From Bacteroidota bacterium (lineage in GTDB: Bacteria; Bacteroidota; Bacteroidia; UKL13-3), in the NCBI GenBank assembly GCA_027484685.1, contig JAIXSO010000040.1, positions 88,579 to 152,578 of the forward strand: a stretch of 64,000 nucleotides of DNA, given 5' to 3'. The position numbers and the translations under genes are program-made. Below the pieces are notes generated by a model. That model was not told the DNA's origin, did no database searches, and worked only from the letters and a program-made list of their open reading frames with translations. Below are positions 17,472-25,669 of the stretch, one piece after another. Every line of letters starts with the position of its first letter. The stretch's first letter is position 1.

Positions 17472-19682
17472 CTATTTTTGAATGATTAGTTTTTGACTTT
17501 CTGACCCATCATTACCTCTAATTTCAATAATATAAACTCCATTGCTTATATCAGATACATTTAATTGGTGGTTGTTATTATTTAGTGTTTCCGATTTAAC
17601 CAAAGCTCCAACTAAATTATAAATATTTACTGTTACAGGATTTGTGCTTTGATTTTTGTATTTTAAATTTACAATGTCGGATGCAGGATTTGGATATAGG
17701 ATTGTTCGTTTATCTACCTCCAATTCTTTTGTTCCTAACCGCGAATACATTATTTCTATTGTGCTATCACTAATGCAACCAAAACTATTATAGGTTTTTA
17801 AATTTACCAAATATTTTCCGCTTTTTGCAAACAAGTGAATTGGCATTTTTTGAGTTGAAAAACTGCTATCGCCAAAACTCCATTGATAGCTTGTTAAGCT
17901 AGTGTCGGTTGGTGTAAAATAAAAAGTATCACTCTTTAATATATAGGTAAAACTTGCTCTTGGCAGTTCGTTCACGTTCACTTTTATGTTTAACGAATTT
18001 GCACTGCAACCTTCGTTGCCTAAAAAAGGCCATAACACAAACTCTTGTGTGGCTGAATTTTTGTTTTGTAAATATAAAGTTTGATTCAACACCAAACCGC
18101 TATCTGCTTTGGCTCCTGTAATTTGGTTGTTTTGAATTGGACTCCAATAAAATATGGCTTGCGGAGTTGATTGAATGCTATCGCTTAAAGGTATTCCACT
18201 GCATGTATTAAATAAAGTATCATTTAAGTTCAAGGTATTAGAAATAGTGCTAACTGAAATTATAATTGATTTTGGTTCGCTTCCACATTGGGCATCGGCT
18301 AATACATGTTTTACCAAATATTCTTGGCTACCAGCTGTTGTTCCGCTGTTGGTAAGTGTTTGAAAAATGCCCGTTTTAGATTGTAACATAGTTGTAGCTC
18401 CACTAATATTACCTGTTTTTGCGCCTAATGTCCATATAAAAAATCCAGGGTAATCAGTGGTTGGAATAAGATTGGTATTGCTGCCATTACAAATTAATTT
18501 ACTGGTTGGCCCAACAATTTTGGGTGTGGGAGCTACATAAAGCCTCAATGGTAAACTATCGCTAATACAACTACCTGTAACGGTAGTTAGCTTAATCAAA
18601 TAATTAACATAACCATATGAACTAGTACTGTTGTTAATTAACGATTGACGCATCACAAAACCAGTTCCACTTTGCGCACCTTGCACTCCTCGCGATTGAA
18701 TAGTAGTCCAATTCATATTGCTGTAAATGGAATTTTGAAAATACACTTGTTCGTTCACAAGGCCGCTACAAATGGTATCTCCTTCAAAACTGCTAATGGT
18801 TGGAAGTGCCCTCACTGTAATGGTAAAATTTACGGGATTGCTTTTACAAGTGCCTGCAGTAGAAGTTGCTTCAACCGCATAAACAGCATTGCCATTGGTG
18901 GTATTACTTGCATTAAATAGTTTAAGTAACATAGTTGTTCCACTTGAATCATTTCCACCAGTAATTCCAGCACCCATTGATTGTTTTATCCAACTAAAGG
19001 TAGAAGGTACACTTGCAGTTAATGGAATACTTAATACTGAGCCACTACAAACACTATGTGAAGAAATATTGGTAACTTGTGGTTTTGGCAAAACACTATA
19101 AGTAATATCCTTTACATTACCTACACAGCCGCCATCTATAGCCGTTGGTGTTATACGATAAACAATGCCACCAGAAGAATTGTTACTTGAATTATTTAAT
19201 ACCTGATTTATTTGAGAACCTGTTCCAGCAGAAGCACCTGTTGTACCATTTATAGTTGTTATAGGCATAAAAGTAAAGGTGCTTGGTTTGTTTGCTGTTA
19301 GCGTTAATTGCGTGTTTGCACCATTACACATGCTATAATTAGTTAAATTGGTTACAACTGGTTTTGAAACATAACGTATCTTTAACCAATTGCTTGTATC
19401 GCTATAATCACTGCTTAACCTTCGGTAATACATTACAGAGTCTGATTGTGTTACTGTAATGAATGAAGTGTACTCGAATATTACTCCTGGGGTTTGGGTA
19501 GTATCGAAAGCAGTTTGCCAACGAACTGAAACAGCATTAGGACCATAAATATTAAATTCCATACTTGGGTCACAAACTACATTGTTTGTTAGTGAAGATT
19601 GAATAATGGTATTACGTGTAGCAAAAGCAGTGGAGCAAAATATAAATATTGTAACTAGCTGTATAATTATCTTTTTGTTCAT
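17472..19682 (-). CDS. Large secreted PKD-domain protein with T9SS sorting signal
   Basis: The Met at 19682 (MNKKIIIQLVTIFIFCSTAFA) gives a signal peptide; an upstream in-frame Met adds only seven residues. The body is a series of Ig-like repeats of about 85 residues, each with a Cys-containing motif such as NYSMCNGANTQLTLTA, SVCSGSVLSIPLTA and DTICSGLVNEQ. A PKD domain follows near residues 570-650 (YQWSFGDSSFSTQKMPIHLF). The last 75 residues are a type A T9SS C-terminal domain (LYPNPASDIVNLKY to GVYIIEIRG). It is exported through the type IX system and anchored or released at the surface; a role in adhesion is likely but unproven. Confidence 0.88.
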   Translation of the reverse strand: MNKKIIIQLVTIFIFCSTAFATRNTIIQSSLTNNVVCDPSMEFNIYGPNAVSVRWQTAFDTTQTPGVIFEYTSFITVTQSDSVMYYRRLSSDYSDTSNWLKIRYVSKPVVTNLTNYSMCNGANTQLTLTANKPSTFTFMPITTINGTTGASAGTGSQINQVLNNSSNNSSGGIVYRITPTAIDGGCVGNVKDITYSVLPKPQVTNISSHSVCSGSVLSIPLTASVPSTFSWIKQSMGAGITGGNDSSGTTMLLKLFNASNTTNGNAVYAVEATSTAGTCKSNPVNFTITVRALPTISSFEGDTICSGLVNEQVYFQNSIYSNMNWTTIQSRGVQGAQSGTGFVMRQSLINNSTSSYGYVNYLIKLTTVTGSCISDSLPLRLYVAPTPKIVGPTSKLICNGSNTNLIPTTDYPGFFIWTLGAKTGNISGATTMLQSKTGIFQTLTNSGTTAGSQEYLVKHVLADAQCGSEPKSIIISVSTISNTLNLNDTLFNTCSGIPLSDSIQSTPQAIFYWSPIQNNQITGAKADSGLVLNQTLYLQNKNSATQEFVLWPFLGNEGCSANSLNIKVNVNELPRASFTYILKSDTFYFTPTDTSLTSYQWSFGDSSFSTQKMPIHLFAKSGKYLVNLKTYNSFGCISDSTIEIMYSRLGTKELEVDKRTILYPNPASDIVNLKYKNQSTNPVTVNIYNLVGALVKSETLNNNNHQLNVSDISNGVYIIEIRGNDGSESQKLIIQK

Positions 19683-20040
19683 ATCAATTAAAATTAAAAG
19701 CAATCAACTAAAAAATTTCCAAACATCCATATTATAAAATAAATTACGGTGAAATTTTACTTAAAACACCAAACAATCTAACGCCAACACAGGTTTACTG
19801 TTCATTATCTGAACTGTGTCAAGCATTTCGTGATTGATTTAAATGATTTATTTACCAAAAAGTGCGGGCAAAAATAAGAACTGAAAACTTCAACTAAAAA
19901 CTAAAAAACAAATGCTCCATAAGAGCGAAAGTATGGTAACAAAACAAACAAACATAACCTAAAGCCCCATAGGAGCGACACTCAATAATTGTTGGTGACA
20001 CTTCGCAAAAAACAAACAAAGGCAAAATTGCAACATTATT
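19683..20040. other. Intergenic region carrying a partial C-type repeat
   Basis: No gene seen. The T9SS gene's promoter should be in 19683-19800. From about 19911 to 20034 there is a C-family repeat segment with the GCTCC/GAGC and GCCCC/GGAGC small palindromes; here it is shorter and more degenerate than the copies at 20.8, 25.0 and 57.8-58.5 kb. Confidence 0.7.
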
Positions 20041-20463
20041 TCACTTTACATCAAAAATAATATCAGTTTGATGATGACCACTTATAGGTATAGAAAAAAC
20101 ACCATTAACTTTAATCTTTTTCCCTATTTTATTTTTCAAATACGTTAGTTTAGAACCAACCAATTGAAATGTAAAAATATCTTGAATAGTATCTTTGGTT
20201 TTAGTTTCATTATCCAAATTTATAACAGTTATAGCCTTATCTAATTTCAATTTATAAATTATTTCTTGAGTGTCCATGCTAGGAGTTTCTCCATAATTTG
20301 GAGGTCCAAACACGGTGTCTGATTCTAAAATACCTTCAATAGCAGAAATATTTGTTTCAGTGTAATATAATGAAGTTGCAGTTTGATTTGATTTTTCATC
20401 ATTACAAGAACATATTAGCATCAATAAAAAAACAAAATGGTAAATATGGTTTTTCATTTTCAT
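20041..20463 (-). CDS. Small lipoprotein, unrecognised
   Basis: 140 residues. Signal FVFLLMLICSC has a lipobox-like LICSC; Met1 or Met3 could start it. The mature domain is a compact beta-rich region with an OB-fold-like look (ETNISAIEGILESDTV, KKIKVNGVFSIPISGHHQTDIIFDV). That pattern, ending in GHHQT...D, recalls DUF4431-type extracytoplasmic proteins, but I would not rely on this. Monocistronic; C-type repeats lie downstream and B-type repeats upstream. Confidence 0.6.
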   Translation of the reverse strand: MKMKNHIYHFVFLLMLICSCNDEKSNQTATSLYYTETNISAIEGILESDTVFGPPNYGETPSMDTQEIIYKLKLDKAITVINLDNETKTKDTIQDIFTFQLVGSKLTYLKNKIGKKIKVNGVFSIPISGHHQTDIIFDVK

Positions 20464-20556
20464 TGAATTTAAAACTTAGTAATTTTACCTCAATAATTTA
20501 TATCAAATATACTAATTTGGGTTATTACATAAACAATAACAGAAATTGTTTGAAAA

Positions 20557-20778
20557 TAATCCCGTAGGGATGTGCTTATGGTAGCAAAGAATTAACCCAC
20601 CAATTAAGCCCTGTAAGGCCGGCCTTATTTTTTTAATTATACAAATAAGCTCGTCCCGATGGAACTTAACAAAGCTAACTATTATTTACTACCATAAGTT
20701 CGCCTCTACGAGGCTAATAATAAAATTTACCTTTATGTACTACTTTTTAAAAATAAATGCCCGTTCCATATTGGTTTC
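20557..20778. repeat. B-type repeat, copy 1, with a gene tail
   Basis: B unit: small hairpins (CCCGTAGGG, GCCCTGTAAGGC-like, GCCTCTACGAGGC) inside an outer inverted repeat (CTTATGGTAG at the left, CTACCATAAG at 20689-20698). The 20747-20775 part is not the hairpin cluster. It encodes, on the minus strand, the last ten residues NQYGTGIYF-stop, also found at the end of the gene at 23879-24223, so it is a leftover tail of a lost paralogue. Confidence 0.8.
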
Positions 20779-20840
20779 GCCATTGCAGGCGTCCTCGCCT
20801 GCAATAAATTGGGATCATTAACTCCAAATGTTCCCAAAAA

Positions 20841-21103
20841 CAAATGCTCCATAGGAGCGAAAGTATGGTAACAAAACATATAAATCTCACCAACCTAAAG
20901 CCCCATAGGGGCGATACTTCGCTAAACAACAACGTGGGCAAATGCTGTAAAGAAGTTTAATTAAACGTCTCTATCTTGCCCCAAGAAAACCATTATATTT
21001 CCCAACAACCATGAAGAGACGTTGCACGCAACGTCTTTTTAGATCAAGACGTAACATGTTACGTCTCTACAATTTCCCGCACCAAATAATACTACTTTCA
21101 TAA
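20841..21103. repeat. C-type repeat, copy 2
   Basis: Composite of palindromes in fixed order: GCTCC/GGAGC, GCCCC/GGGGC, then three larger palindromes sharing GACGT...ACGTC ends but with different cores (TTAATTAA, TGCACGCA, AACATGTT). A full A unit follows directly. Matches 25002-25280 in the same direction and 57821-58470 in the opposite direction. Confidence 0.85.
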
Positions 21104-21186
21104 CACCATTGCAGCTTGTCCTCGTCTGCAATTATTAGCTTTATTCAAATTTATTGATTTTGGCGAGGACGGTAACATCGGATCAA
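21104..21186. repeat. A-type repeat unit (full length)
   Basis: About 82-bp unit: ATTGCAG...CTGCAAT hairpin, a conserved AT-rich spacer (TTATTCAAATTTATTGAT), then GGCGAGGACGG and AACATCGG. The distal GGCGAGGAC is complementary to the proximal GTCCTCG(C/T)C, so the whole unit can fold as one long imperfect hairpin. It ends eight bases from the stop of the 95-residue gene. Confidence 0.8.
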
Positions 21187-21193
21187 AAGAAAA

Positions 21194-21481
21194 TCAATCA
21201 ATATGTGTTTTACCTTGCCCGAAAAATGGATGAATTCCCTTAATTCCGTCTTTACATAACTCACAATAAAATCCTGATTCCATACCTGATTTATTGTCTA
21301 AGTTTTTATGGATTTTAACGAAATCAGGGAAATTAAATCTTTTCTTTATTTTATCTAAGTCTAAAACGCAATCATAATATACCCAATCACGACAATTTTC
21401 GCCCCAAGCCTCTCCACGAAATGTTTCTTGAATTCCTCTTGTTTTTAGTTCGTCATCTAGTCTTAACAAATGTTCACACAT
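21194..21481 (-). CDS. Small cytoplasmic protein with CxxC, unrecognised
   Basis: 95 residues, no signal or membrane segment. It begins MCEHLLRLDDELKTRGI and has ENCRDWVYYDCVLDLD in the middle and FYCELCKDGIKGIHP near the end. The conserved-looking Cys and His residues (CxxC, late HP) could bind a metal. I have the impression of a widespread small family of this shape in soil and aquatic bacteria, often near toxin/immunity genes, but cannot name it. Bounded by an A unit downstream. Confidence 0.6.
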   Translation of the reverse strand: MCEHLLRLDDELKTRGIQETFRGEAWGENCRDWVYYDCVLDLDKIKKRFNFPDFVKIHKNLDNKSGMESGFYCELCKDGIKGIHPFFGQGKTHID

Positions 21482-21581
21482 AATTTTTCTTATGGTTTGT
21501 TTTTTGTAACAATTGGCGCGATTTTTTATTAGCTATTTCAAATTTATTTTGGTAAAGAAGCAAACAACAGCAGCAATAAAC

Positions 21582-21974
21582 TCAATAAGCTCCTTCAAAT
21601 GAGACTTCCTTTAAAGGGTCAATTAAAGAAAATTCCTCCAAACTGTAAGGGCCTTTAACTCCTGAACTTAACTCTTGCCTTGGGTCTGCCATGTATTTAT
21701 TCATATCAATAATAAAGTAACATTCTTTAGCTATTGAACATCTCCATTTATCGCTTTTTGTTACAATGATTAAATCGTTCCATTTGGCAGAATCGCAGCC
21801 AGATGGCAATACAGCCATTCCTCCAAGATAAACATTGCAATAGTCGTAATTATCATAATAATATAATTTAAAGTCATCTCTGATTACTTTTTTACGATTT
21901 TTAAAATACAAAAACATCAACAGGCTCGCAAATAATGTAATTAAGACTGTTGTTTTAAAAGATAACTTCATCAT
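21582..21974 (-). CDS. Membrane-anchored small protein, unrecognised
   Basis: 130 residues. One N-terminal membrane anchor (TTVLITLFASLLMFLYF) precedes a soluble domain rich in Tyr, Asp and Trp with four Cys (YDYCNVYLGG, LPSGCDSAKWND, WRCSIAKECYFI), possibly disulfides outside the membrane. Start is the MM pair at 21974. It begins 6 bp after the stop of the 115-residue gene, so these form one transcript. No family recognised. Confidence 0.6.
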   Translation of the reverse strand: MMKLSFKTTVLITLFASLLMFLYFKNRKKVIRDDFKLYYYDNYDYCNVYLGGMAVLPSGCDSAKWNDLIIVTKSDKWRCSIAKECYFIIDMNKYMADPRQELSSGVKGPYSLEEFSLIDPLKEVSFEGAY

Positions 21975-21988
21975 ATAATTTAATCCTC
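21962..21988. repeat. 27-bp direct repeat, left copy
   Basis: Identical to 22563-22589 over 27 bases. It spans the start of the 130-residue gene (MMKL) and the final codons of the 115-residue gene. The two copies are 601 bp apart and enclose the 115- and 61-residue genes. Confidence 0.85.
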
Positions 21989-22327
21989 GTACTTTATGGA
22001 TTGTATGGTATATATAGAGGTTTCTTTTTTATTAAACACAACACCTACCACACTTTTCTTTTCAAAATCATTGTATATTTTAAAATACAATTTACTTTTA
22101 TAGGTACTATCGTTTTCATCAAAAATATTTAAGTCACCAATAACAAAAAAACCAAATCCAATATTTTGATTCTTTTCTTTATAAAATGTGGCAATAGAAT
22201 CTTGTAAAACTTTATATTGTGTAGAATTTTTAAAAGTAATCTGCGATTCAATTAACATGAAAACGCCCATGATTATTGCTATTAACAAGAAGATTTTGAT
22301 AACCTTTGTGCTAAAAAATTCATCCAT
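21980..22327 (-). CDS. Membrane-anchored small protein, unrecognised
   Basis: 115 residues: one N-terminal helix (FLLIAIIMGVFMLI) and a beta-rich domain (NIGFGFFVIGDLNIFDEND, SKLYFKIYNDFEKKSVVGVV). Ends IKYED, nearly the same as the IKHED ending of the gene at 22581, because both tails lie in the 27-bp direct repeat. Its start overlaps the end of the 61-residue gene by 8 bp. Function unknown. Confidence 0.58.
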   Translation of the reverse strand: MDEFFSTKVIKIFLLIAIIMGVFMLIESQITFKNSTQYKVLQDSIATFYKEKNQNIGFGFFVIGDLNIFDENDSTYKSKLYFKIYNDFEKKSVVGVVFNKKETSIYTIQSIKYED

Positions 22328-22505
22328 TTCTTTTATATTTATGGGTAAATATTAAAATTAATAGTCCCGTTATAAGTGCTAAAAAATCAAACTCTTTTAC
22401 AATAATAGAATTAATAATACCTATAACAATAAATACTAATCCTAAACTATATAGGTATTTCTTATCAACCGTATTTAAAAAATTTCTAATTTTCATTGTT
22501 TTCAA
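22320..22505 (-). CDS. Small two-helix membrane protein, unrecognised
   Basis: 61 residues with two hydrophobic segments (YSLGLVFIVIGIINSIIV; FLALITGLLILIF) and a basic end. Met1 and Met4 are both possible starts. It overlaps the next gene by 8 bp, supporting real translation. No function can be read. Confidence 0.5.
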   Translation of the reverse strand: MKTMKIRNFLNTVDKKYLYSLGLVFIVIGIINSIIVKEFDFLALITGLLILIFTHKYKRNG

Positions 22506-22562
22506 TTATTGACTTTATGCAAATTTATTGATATTGGTGAGCACACTAACATTGGCTTGAAT

Positions 22563-22589
22563 ATAACTTCATCATATAATTTAATCCTC
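22563..22589. repeat. 27-bp direct repeat, right copy
   Basis: Partner of 21962-21988. Here the MMKL-start sequence is a non-functional remnant, followed on the minus strand by an A-like spacer (22506-22560). Confidence 0.85.
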
Positions 22590-23009
22590 ATGCTTGATTT
22601 GGTCTATAATATATCGAATTTCTTTTTTTGATTTCAAACTCAGGAAAACTATTGATTGAATTTCTCCTGAAATATTTTTATACTGTATTCTGTAATTCAA
22701 ATAATCATTAAATGTAAACAAATTGGTTAATGTAATGATGTCTGTTTTCTTCACCACTACCATCTTTTTTGAATACATGGAACGATAATAAATATGGTCA
22801 ATATCATAGTAAACAAATTTCCAGTTTAAGAGAGTGATCATATTAACCAAAGCAGCAATTGTTAGCCAAAAATTAATGATAAACTTTATGTTGTAAGGAA
22901 TGGAATTATCGTCTTTCCAATTAATAATAAAGAAAAGTGCAACAATAGTAACACTAAAAAACAGTGTACCAAAAACTATTAAATTTGAATGTATTTGATT
23001 ATTTTTCAT
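22581..23009 (-). CDS. Two-helix membrane protein with PH-like domain, unrecognised
   Basis: Read from the Met at 23009 (MKNNQIHSN); the frame continues to a Met at 23039 preceded by a hydrophobic decapeptide, which is less likely. Two helices (LIVFGTLFFSVTIVALFFII; FIINFWLTIAALVNMI) are followed by a beta-rich domain of about 80 residues (VYYDIDHIYYRSMYSKKMVVVKKTDI), which recalls bacterial PH-like domains. The gene at 43287 has the same layout. Function unknown. Confidence 0.55.
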   Translation of the reverse strand: MKNNQIHSNLIVFGTLFFSVTIVALFFIINWKDDNSIPYNIKFIINFWLTIAALVNMITLLNWKFVYYDIDHIYYRSMYSKKMVVVKKTDIITLTNLFTFNDYLNYRIQYKNISGEIQSIVFLSLKSKKEIRYIIDQIKHED

Positions 23010-23130
23010 TAGTAAAATTATCAGCAATATAATAATCACATTAAATTATATACAACCCTATGATTATTCATGATTGTAATTTTATTGATATTACCCTATA
23101 AGCTAACATTGGTTGAAAAGCAAAAGCTAG

Positions 23131-23586
23131 CTAATCATAATAAAATTTTTGACCATTGGAGTCAGCCTCCGGGTGATTAGGAGGTAAAGGTCGATAATAT
23201 TTTAAGTTTTCTTTTTTTATTAGCGCCTTTTGCATGATACTAAAAAAAGAGTATACAAACCATATAGTTAACACTATAAAAAGAGTATTTAAAAGTGCTT
23301 TACTTTGATATATTTTATTGTTTGGGATAGTAATTTTCCAATACAATTTTTCAAATATAAAATAGTTGCTAACTGGAATTATTATGAAACCAAATATAAA
23401 TAACGCACCGGTAAATTGAGTTTTAAAAATAATATTTGCAAAAATAATGACCTCATAAAAAGAAAGGAGATGATAGGCTTCATCATCAGTAAAGCTAGTT
23501 CTGATATGACGTTGAAAAATTTCTGTGATTCTTTTCCATAATGAAATATATAAATATATAATTGGCATAATAAATTTTTTCGCCAT
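23131..23586 (-). CDS. Membrane protein, unrecognised; start codon lies in an A repeat
   Basis: I take the ATG at 23586 (MAKKFIMPIIYLY); a further Met at 23607 would encode repeat sequence only. The chosen start falls inside the GCAATGGC end of an A-type repeat. About three to four hydrophobic segments (IIYLYISLW; VIIFANIIF; FTGALFIFGFIIIPVS; LLNTLFIVLTIWFVYSFFSI) and a Pro-rich tail (YYRPLPPNHPEADSNG). No family recognised. Confidence 0.55.
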   Translation of the reverse strand: MAKKFIMPIIYLYISLWKRITEIFQRHIRTSFTDDEAYHLLSFYEVIIFANIIFKTQFTGALFIFGFIIIPVSNYFIFEKLYWKITIPNNKIYQSKALLNTLFIVLTIWFVYSFFSIMQKALIKKENLKYYRPLPPNHPEADSNGQKFYYD

Positions 23587-23663
23587 TGCAAGCTTCTTCG
23601 CCTGCATTTATCAGCGTTATTCAAATATATTAATTTTGGCGAGGACGAGAACATCGGCTAGAA
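23581..23663. repeat. A-type repeat unit
   Basis: Full A unit, more diverged in the hairpin arms (GCAAGCTTCTTCGCCTGC). Supplies the start codon of the membrane-protein gene at 23131-23586, and a B unit starts 6 bp beyond its other end. Confidence 0.8.
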
Positions 23664-23668
23664 AAGTT

Positions 23669-23880
23669 TACACAAATTTTTATAATTACTAATCCCGTAG
23701 GGATTTACTTATGGTAGCAAAGAATTAACCCACCAATTAAGCCCTGTAAGGGCGGTCTTATTTTTTCAATTATACTAATAAGTTCGTCCCTATGGGACTT
23801 AACAAAAATGCCTCTAATTTACTACCATAAGTTCGCCTCTACGAGGCTAATAATAAATTTACTTTTATGCGCTAATTTCT
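23669..23880. repeat. B-type repeat, copy 2 (best preserved)
   Basis: Outer inverted repeat ACTTATGGTAG (23707-23717) / CTACCATAAGT (23822-23832) enclosing GCCCTGTAAGGGC and GTCCCTATGGGAC; flanked by TCCCGTAGGGA on the left and GCCTCTACGAGGC on the right. Sequence continuing to about 23915 is shared with copy 1 and forms the tail of the gene at 23879-24223. Confidence 0.85.
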
Positions 23881-24223
23881 AAAAATAAAAATAAATGCCC
23901 GTTCCGTATTGGTTTGCTAATGCAAAGAAGCTGTTCAGCTTTGTTAGTAATTCAATTAAATAAATGTCATTGGCTTTGCACTTTAAGTTATCAATTACTT
24001 TTTTAGCCTCATTTACTTTATCAATGCTAATTTTTTCATCTTCAAAATCGTCAATTACTATTCCTAAAGATTTATTCAATTCGACAAAAGCACTTCTAAA
24101 TAATAATAAAAAATCCTTTTCTGACAAGGCATAAATAAATAAGTCACTATTTTTAGCTTTATCAAAATCAAGTGCTAATTCTGCTTTTTTTGTTTTGGGG
24201 ATCATTATTGTTCTTTGCTTCAT
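23879..24223 (-). CDS. Small helical protein, unrecognised
   Basis: 114 residues, all soluble. Mostly helical with regular charged residues (KAELALDFDKAKNSDLFIYAL, LDIDKVNEAKKVIDNLKCKAND-like). It ends NQYGTGIYFYF. That tail, with the B repeat behind it, is also present without the rest of the gene at 20747-20775. An A unit lies directly upstream of the start. Size and setting would suit an immunity or antitoxin protein, but nothing in the sequence proves that. Confidence 0.55.
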   Translation of the reverse strand: MKQRTIMIPKTKKAELALDFDKAKNSDLFIYALSEKDFLLLFRSAFVELNKSLGIVIDDFEDEKISIDKVNEAKKVIDNLKCKANDIYLIELLTKLNSFFALANQYGTGIYFYF

Positions 24224-24232
24224 TTATTTTCT

Positions 24233-24314
24233 GCCATTGCAGGCGTCCTCGCCTGAAATTATTAGCTTTGTTCAAATTTATTGATTTTGCCGAGGACGGC
24301 AACATCGGCTAGAA
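24233..24314. repeat. A-type repeat unit
   Basis: Full A unit filling almost the whole space between the stop of the 185-residue gene (24330) and the start of the 114-residue gene (24223). Confidence 0.85.
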
Positions 24315-24329
24315 TATTTACTATAAAAC

Positions 24330-24887
24330 TTATAAAAAATCTAAGTCAAAATAATACATATGGTTATCATCTTTATCAATGTATAATAAGGTTTCTTTTT
24401 GGCTATAAAGCTTCATTAGTAGTGTTTCTCTATCGCAATAAATTAATTGACTTACATAACTTTCTTCTTCATCATTTTTGCTAACAGTATAAATGAGCCT
24501 CATTTGGTTTACTGGTAAATATTCATCTTTGGAGTTGGAGTCTATCAAAGCATCCCAAAACTTAATATTACTGTAAATACCTATATTGTTGTTTTCTTTT
24601 TCTTCCAAATAACTATTCTGAATTATTTCACACTTTAATAAATCAACTTGTACTTTATTTCCATTCCTTTTTATGTTTGAGAGTTGTGTTTCTATATTTT
24701 GTTCATTTTGCAATATCAGGGTTCGGTATGTCCAATAAAATAAAGCTATACCAACCACCAATGCTAAAAAACCAATGAGTTGAAATAACCAAGGATTTTG
24801 AATTGCGGTGCCATTGTATTCCACAAAAAATACAAGAGTTAAAAATCCAAGTGTAAATAAAACACTACTTAAAATTAGTTTAAACAT
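24330..24887 (-). CDS. Two-helix membrane protein, unrecognised
   Basis: 185 residues: two N-terminal helices (LILSSVLFTLGFLTLVFFV; LIGFLALVVGIALFYWTY) and a soluble domain with Tyr/Asp-rich strands (IGIYSNIKFWDALIDS, YLPVNQMRLIYTV, SYVSQLIYCDRETLLMKLY) ending DDNHMYYFDLDFL. The layout resembles a membrane-tethered binding protein. Unknown family. Confidence 0.58.
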   Translation of the reverse strand: MFKLILSSVLFTLGFLTLVFFVEYNGTAIQNPWLFQLIGFLALVVGIALFYWTYRTLILQNEQNIETQLSNIKRNGNKVQVDLLKCEIIQNSYLEEKENNNIGIYSNIKFWDALIDSNSKDEYLPVNQMRLIYTVSKNDEEESYVSQLIYCDRETLLMKLYSQKETLLYIDKDDNHMYYFDLDFL

Positions 24888-24952
24888 TTAAATTCAGGTT
24901 TATAACAAACATAAATAAATAGGATGTATTTTTCATTTTTTCTATCATTAAA

Positions 24953-25280
24953 TCCTGTTCTCACCTGCAATAAATTCTAAAATGCCTCTCAAAAACTGAA
25001 AGCTCCATAGGAGCGAAAGTATGGTAACAAAACAAACACACCCATAACCTAAAGCCCCGTAGGGGCGACACTTATTAAGTTTTTGGTGATGCTTCGCTAA
25101 AAACAAACATGGGCGAATGCTGTAAAGACTTTTAATTAAACGTTTCTACCTTGCCCAAAGAAAACCATTGTATTTCCCAACAACCATGCAAAGACGTTGC
25201 ACACAACGTCTTTTTAGCAAGAGACGTAACATATTACGTCTCTACAATTTCCTGCACCAAATAAAACTACTTTCATTTCA
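24953..25280. repeat. C-type repeat, copy 3
   Basis: About 328 bp, the same length as the tandem period at 57.8 kb. Same palindrome order as copy 2, with the same AAACCATTGTATTTCCCAAC-type spacer between palindromes. Confidence 0.85.
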
Positions 25281-25356
25281 ACATTGCATGCGTCCTCGCC
25301 TGCAATTATTAGCTTTATTTAAATATATTGATTTTGGCAAGGAGGCCGACAACAGA
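25281..25356. repeat. A-type repeat unit
   Basis: A unit with a diverged distal half (GGCAAGGAGGCCGACAACAG instead of GGCGAGGACGGCAACATCGG). Directly continuous with C copy 3. Confidence 0.75.
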
Positions 25357-25371
25357 TAAGAAGGAATTAAT

Positions 25372-25635
25372 TCACCAATTTATTTTATGATTAGGAGAAC
25401 AATAGTCGTATAATCTATTGCCAATTTCCATAACTACTTCATCTTGCCAATCACTTAATGGCATTTGACATATTTGCGAAATTGCATTTTTTACAGCATC
25501 TTTTGATAAACCCAATTCTTTAAATTTATAAATAATAGACACTAATCCATCATAACATAAATGAAAGTTTTCTTTATTTACATACTCTAAATAAATAATC
25601 ACTTCGTTTTTAAATTCTAATTCTAAGCTATCCAT
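25372..25635 (-). CDS. Small acidic helical protein, paralogue of the next gene
   Basis: 87 residues, soluble, acidic. Pattern FHLCYDGLVSIIYKFKELGLSKDAVKNAI, then DEVVMEIGNRLYDYCSPNHKINW. The gene 34 bp upstream encodes a clear relative: both share F+E.G, a central acidic helix, and an ending of the form D.Y..C.P...IW. Two neighbouring divergent paralogues of this size would suit immunity proteins; this is inference only. Confidence 0.6.
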   Translation of the reverse strand: MDSLELEFKNEVIIYLEYVNKENFHLCYDGLVSIIYKFKELGLSKDAVKNAISQICQMPLSDWQDEVVMEIGNRLYDYCSPNHKINW

Positions 25636-25669
25636 ATTTATTAACTATTTTTCTTACTTTAATTACCAA

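Larger units (their letters stand above)
20464..21193. other. Intergenic region made of B, A and C repeats
   Basis: 730 bp with no supported gene. Order on the plus strand: a promoter-sized AT-rich stretch, B repeat (20557-20778), an A core (20779-20805), C repeat (20841-21103) and a full A unit (21104-21186). The only open frame (20747-20941) is built from repeat sequence. Confidence 0.85.
24888..25371. other. Intergenic region made of C and A repeats
   Basis: 484 bp with no gene. 24953-25280 is C-type repeat copy 3 (palindromes GCTCCATAGGAGC, GCCCCGTAGGGGC, then the GACGT/ACGTC set) and 25281-25356 is an A unit that ends 15 bp before the next gene's stop. The short open frame at 25168-25359 is repeat sequence. 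Confidence 0.85.

Noticed and set aside
20747..20941. 64-codon open frame on the minus strand
   Set aside because: It is made entirely of A/C repeat sequence plus the leftover gene tail; no independent coding signal.
23382..23654. 90-codon frame overlapping the gene at 23131
   Set aside because: Alternative frame of the same stretch; its first part is A repeat sequence and its product is not protein-like.
21104..25356. Classical integron attC sites
   Set aside because: Placement and hairpin shape are similar, but the conserved RYYYAAC and GTTRRRY boxes are not visible and no integron integrase is in the window. Kept only as a hypothesis in the findings.
25168..25359. 63-codon open frame on the plus strand
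   Set aside because: Lies wholly within C and A repeats.
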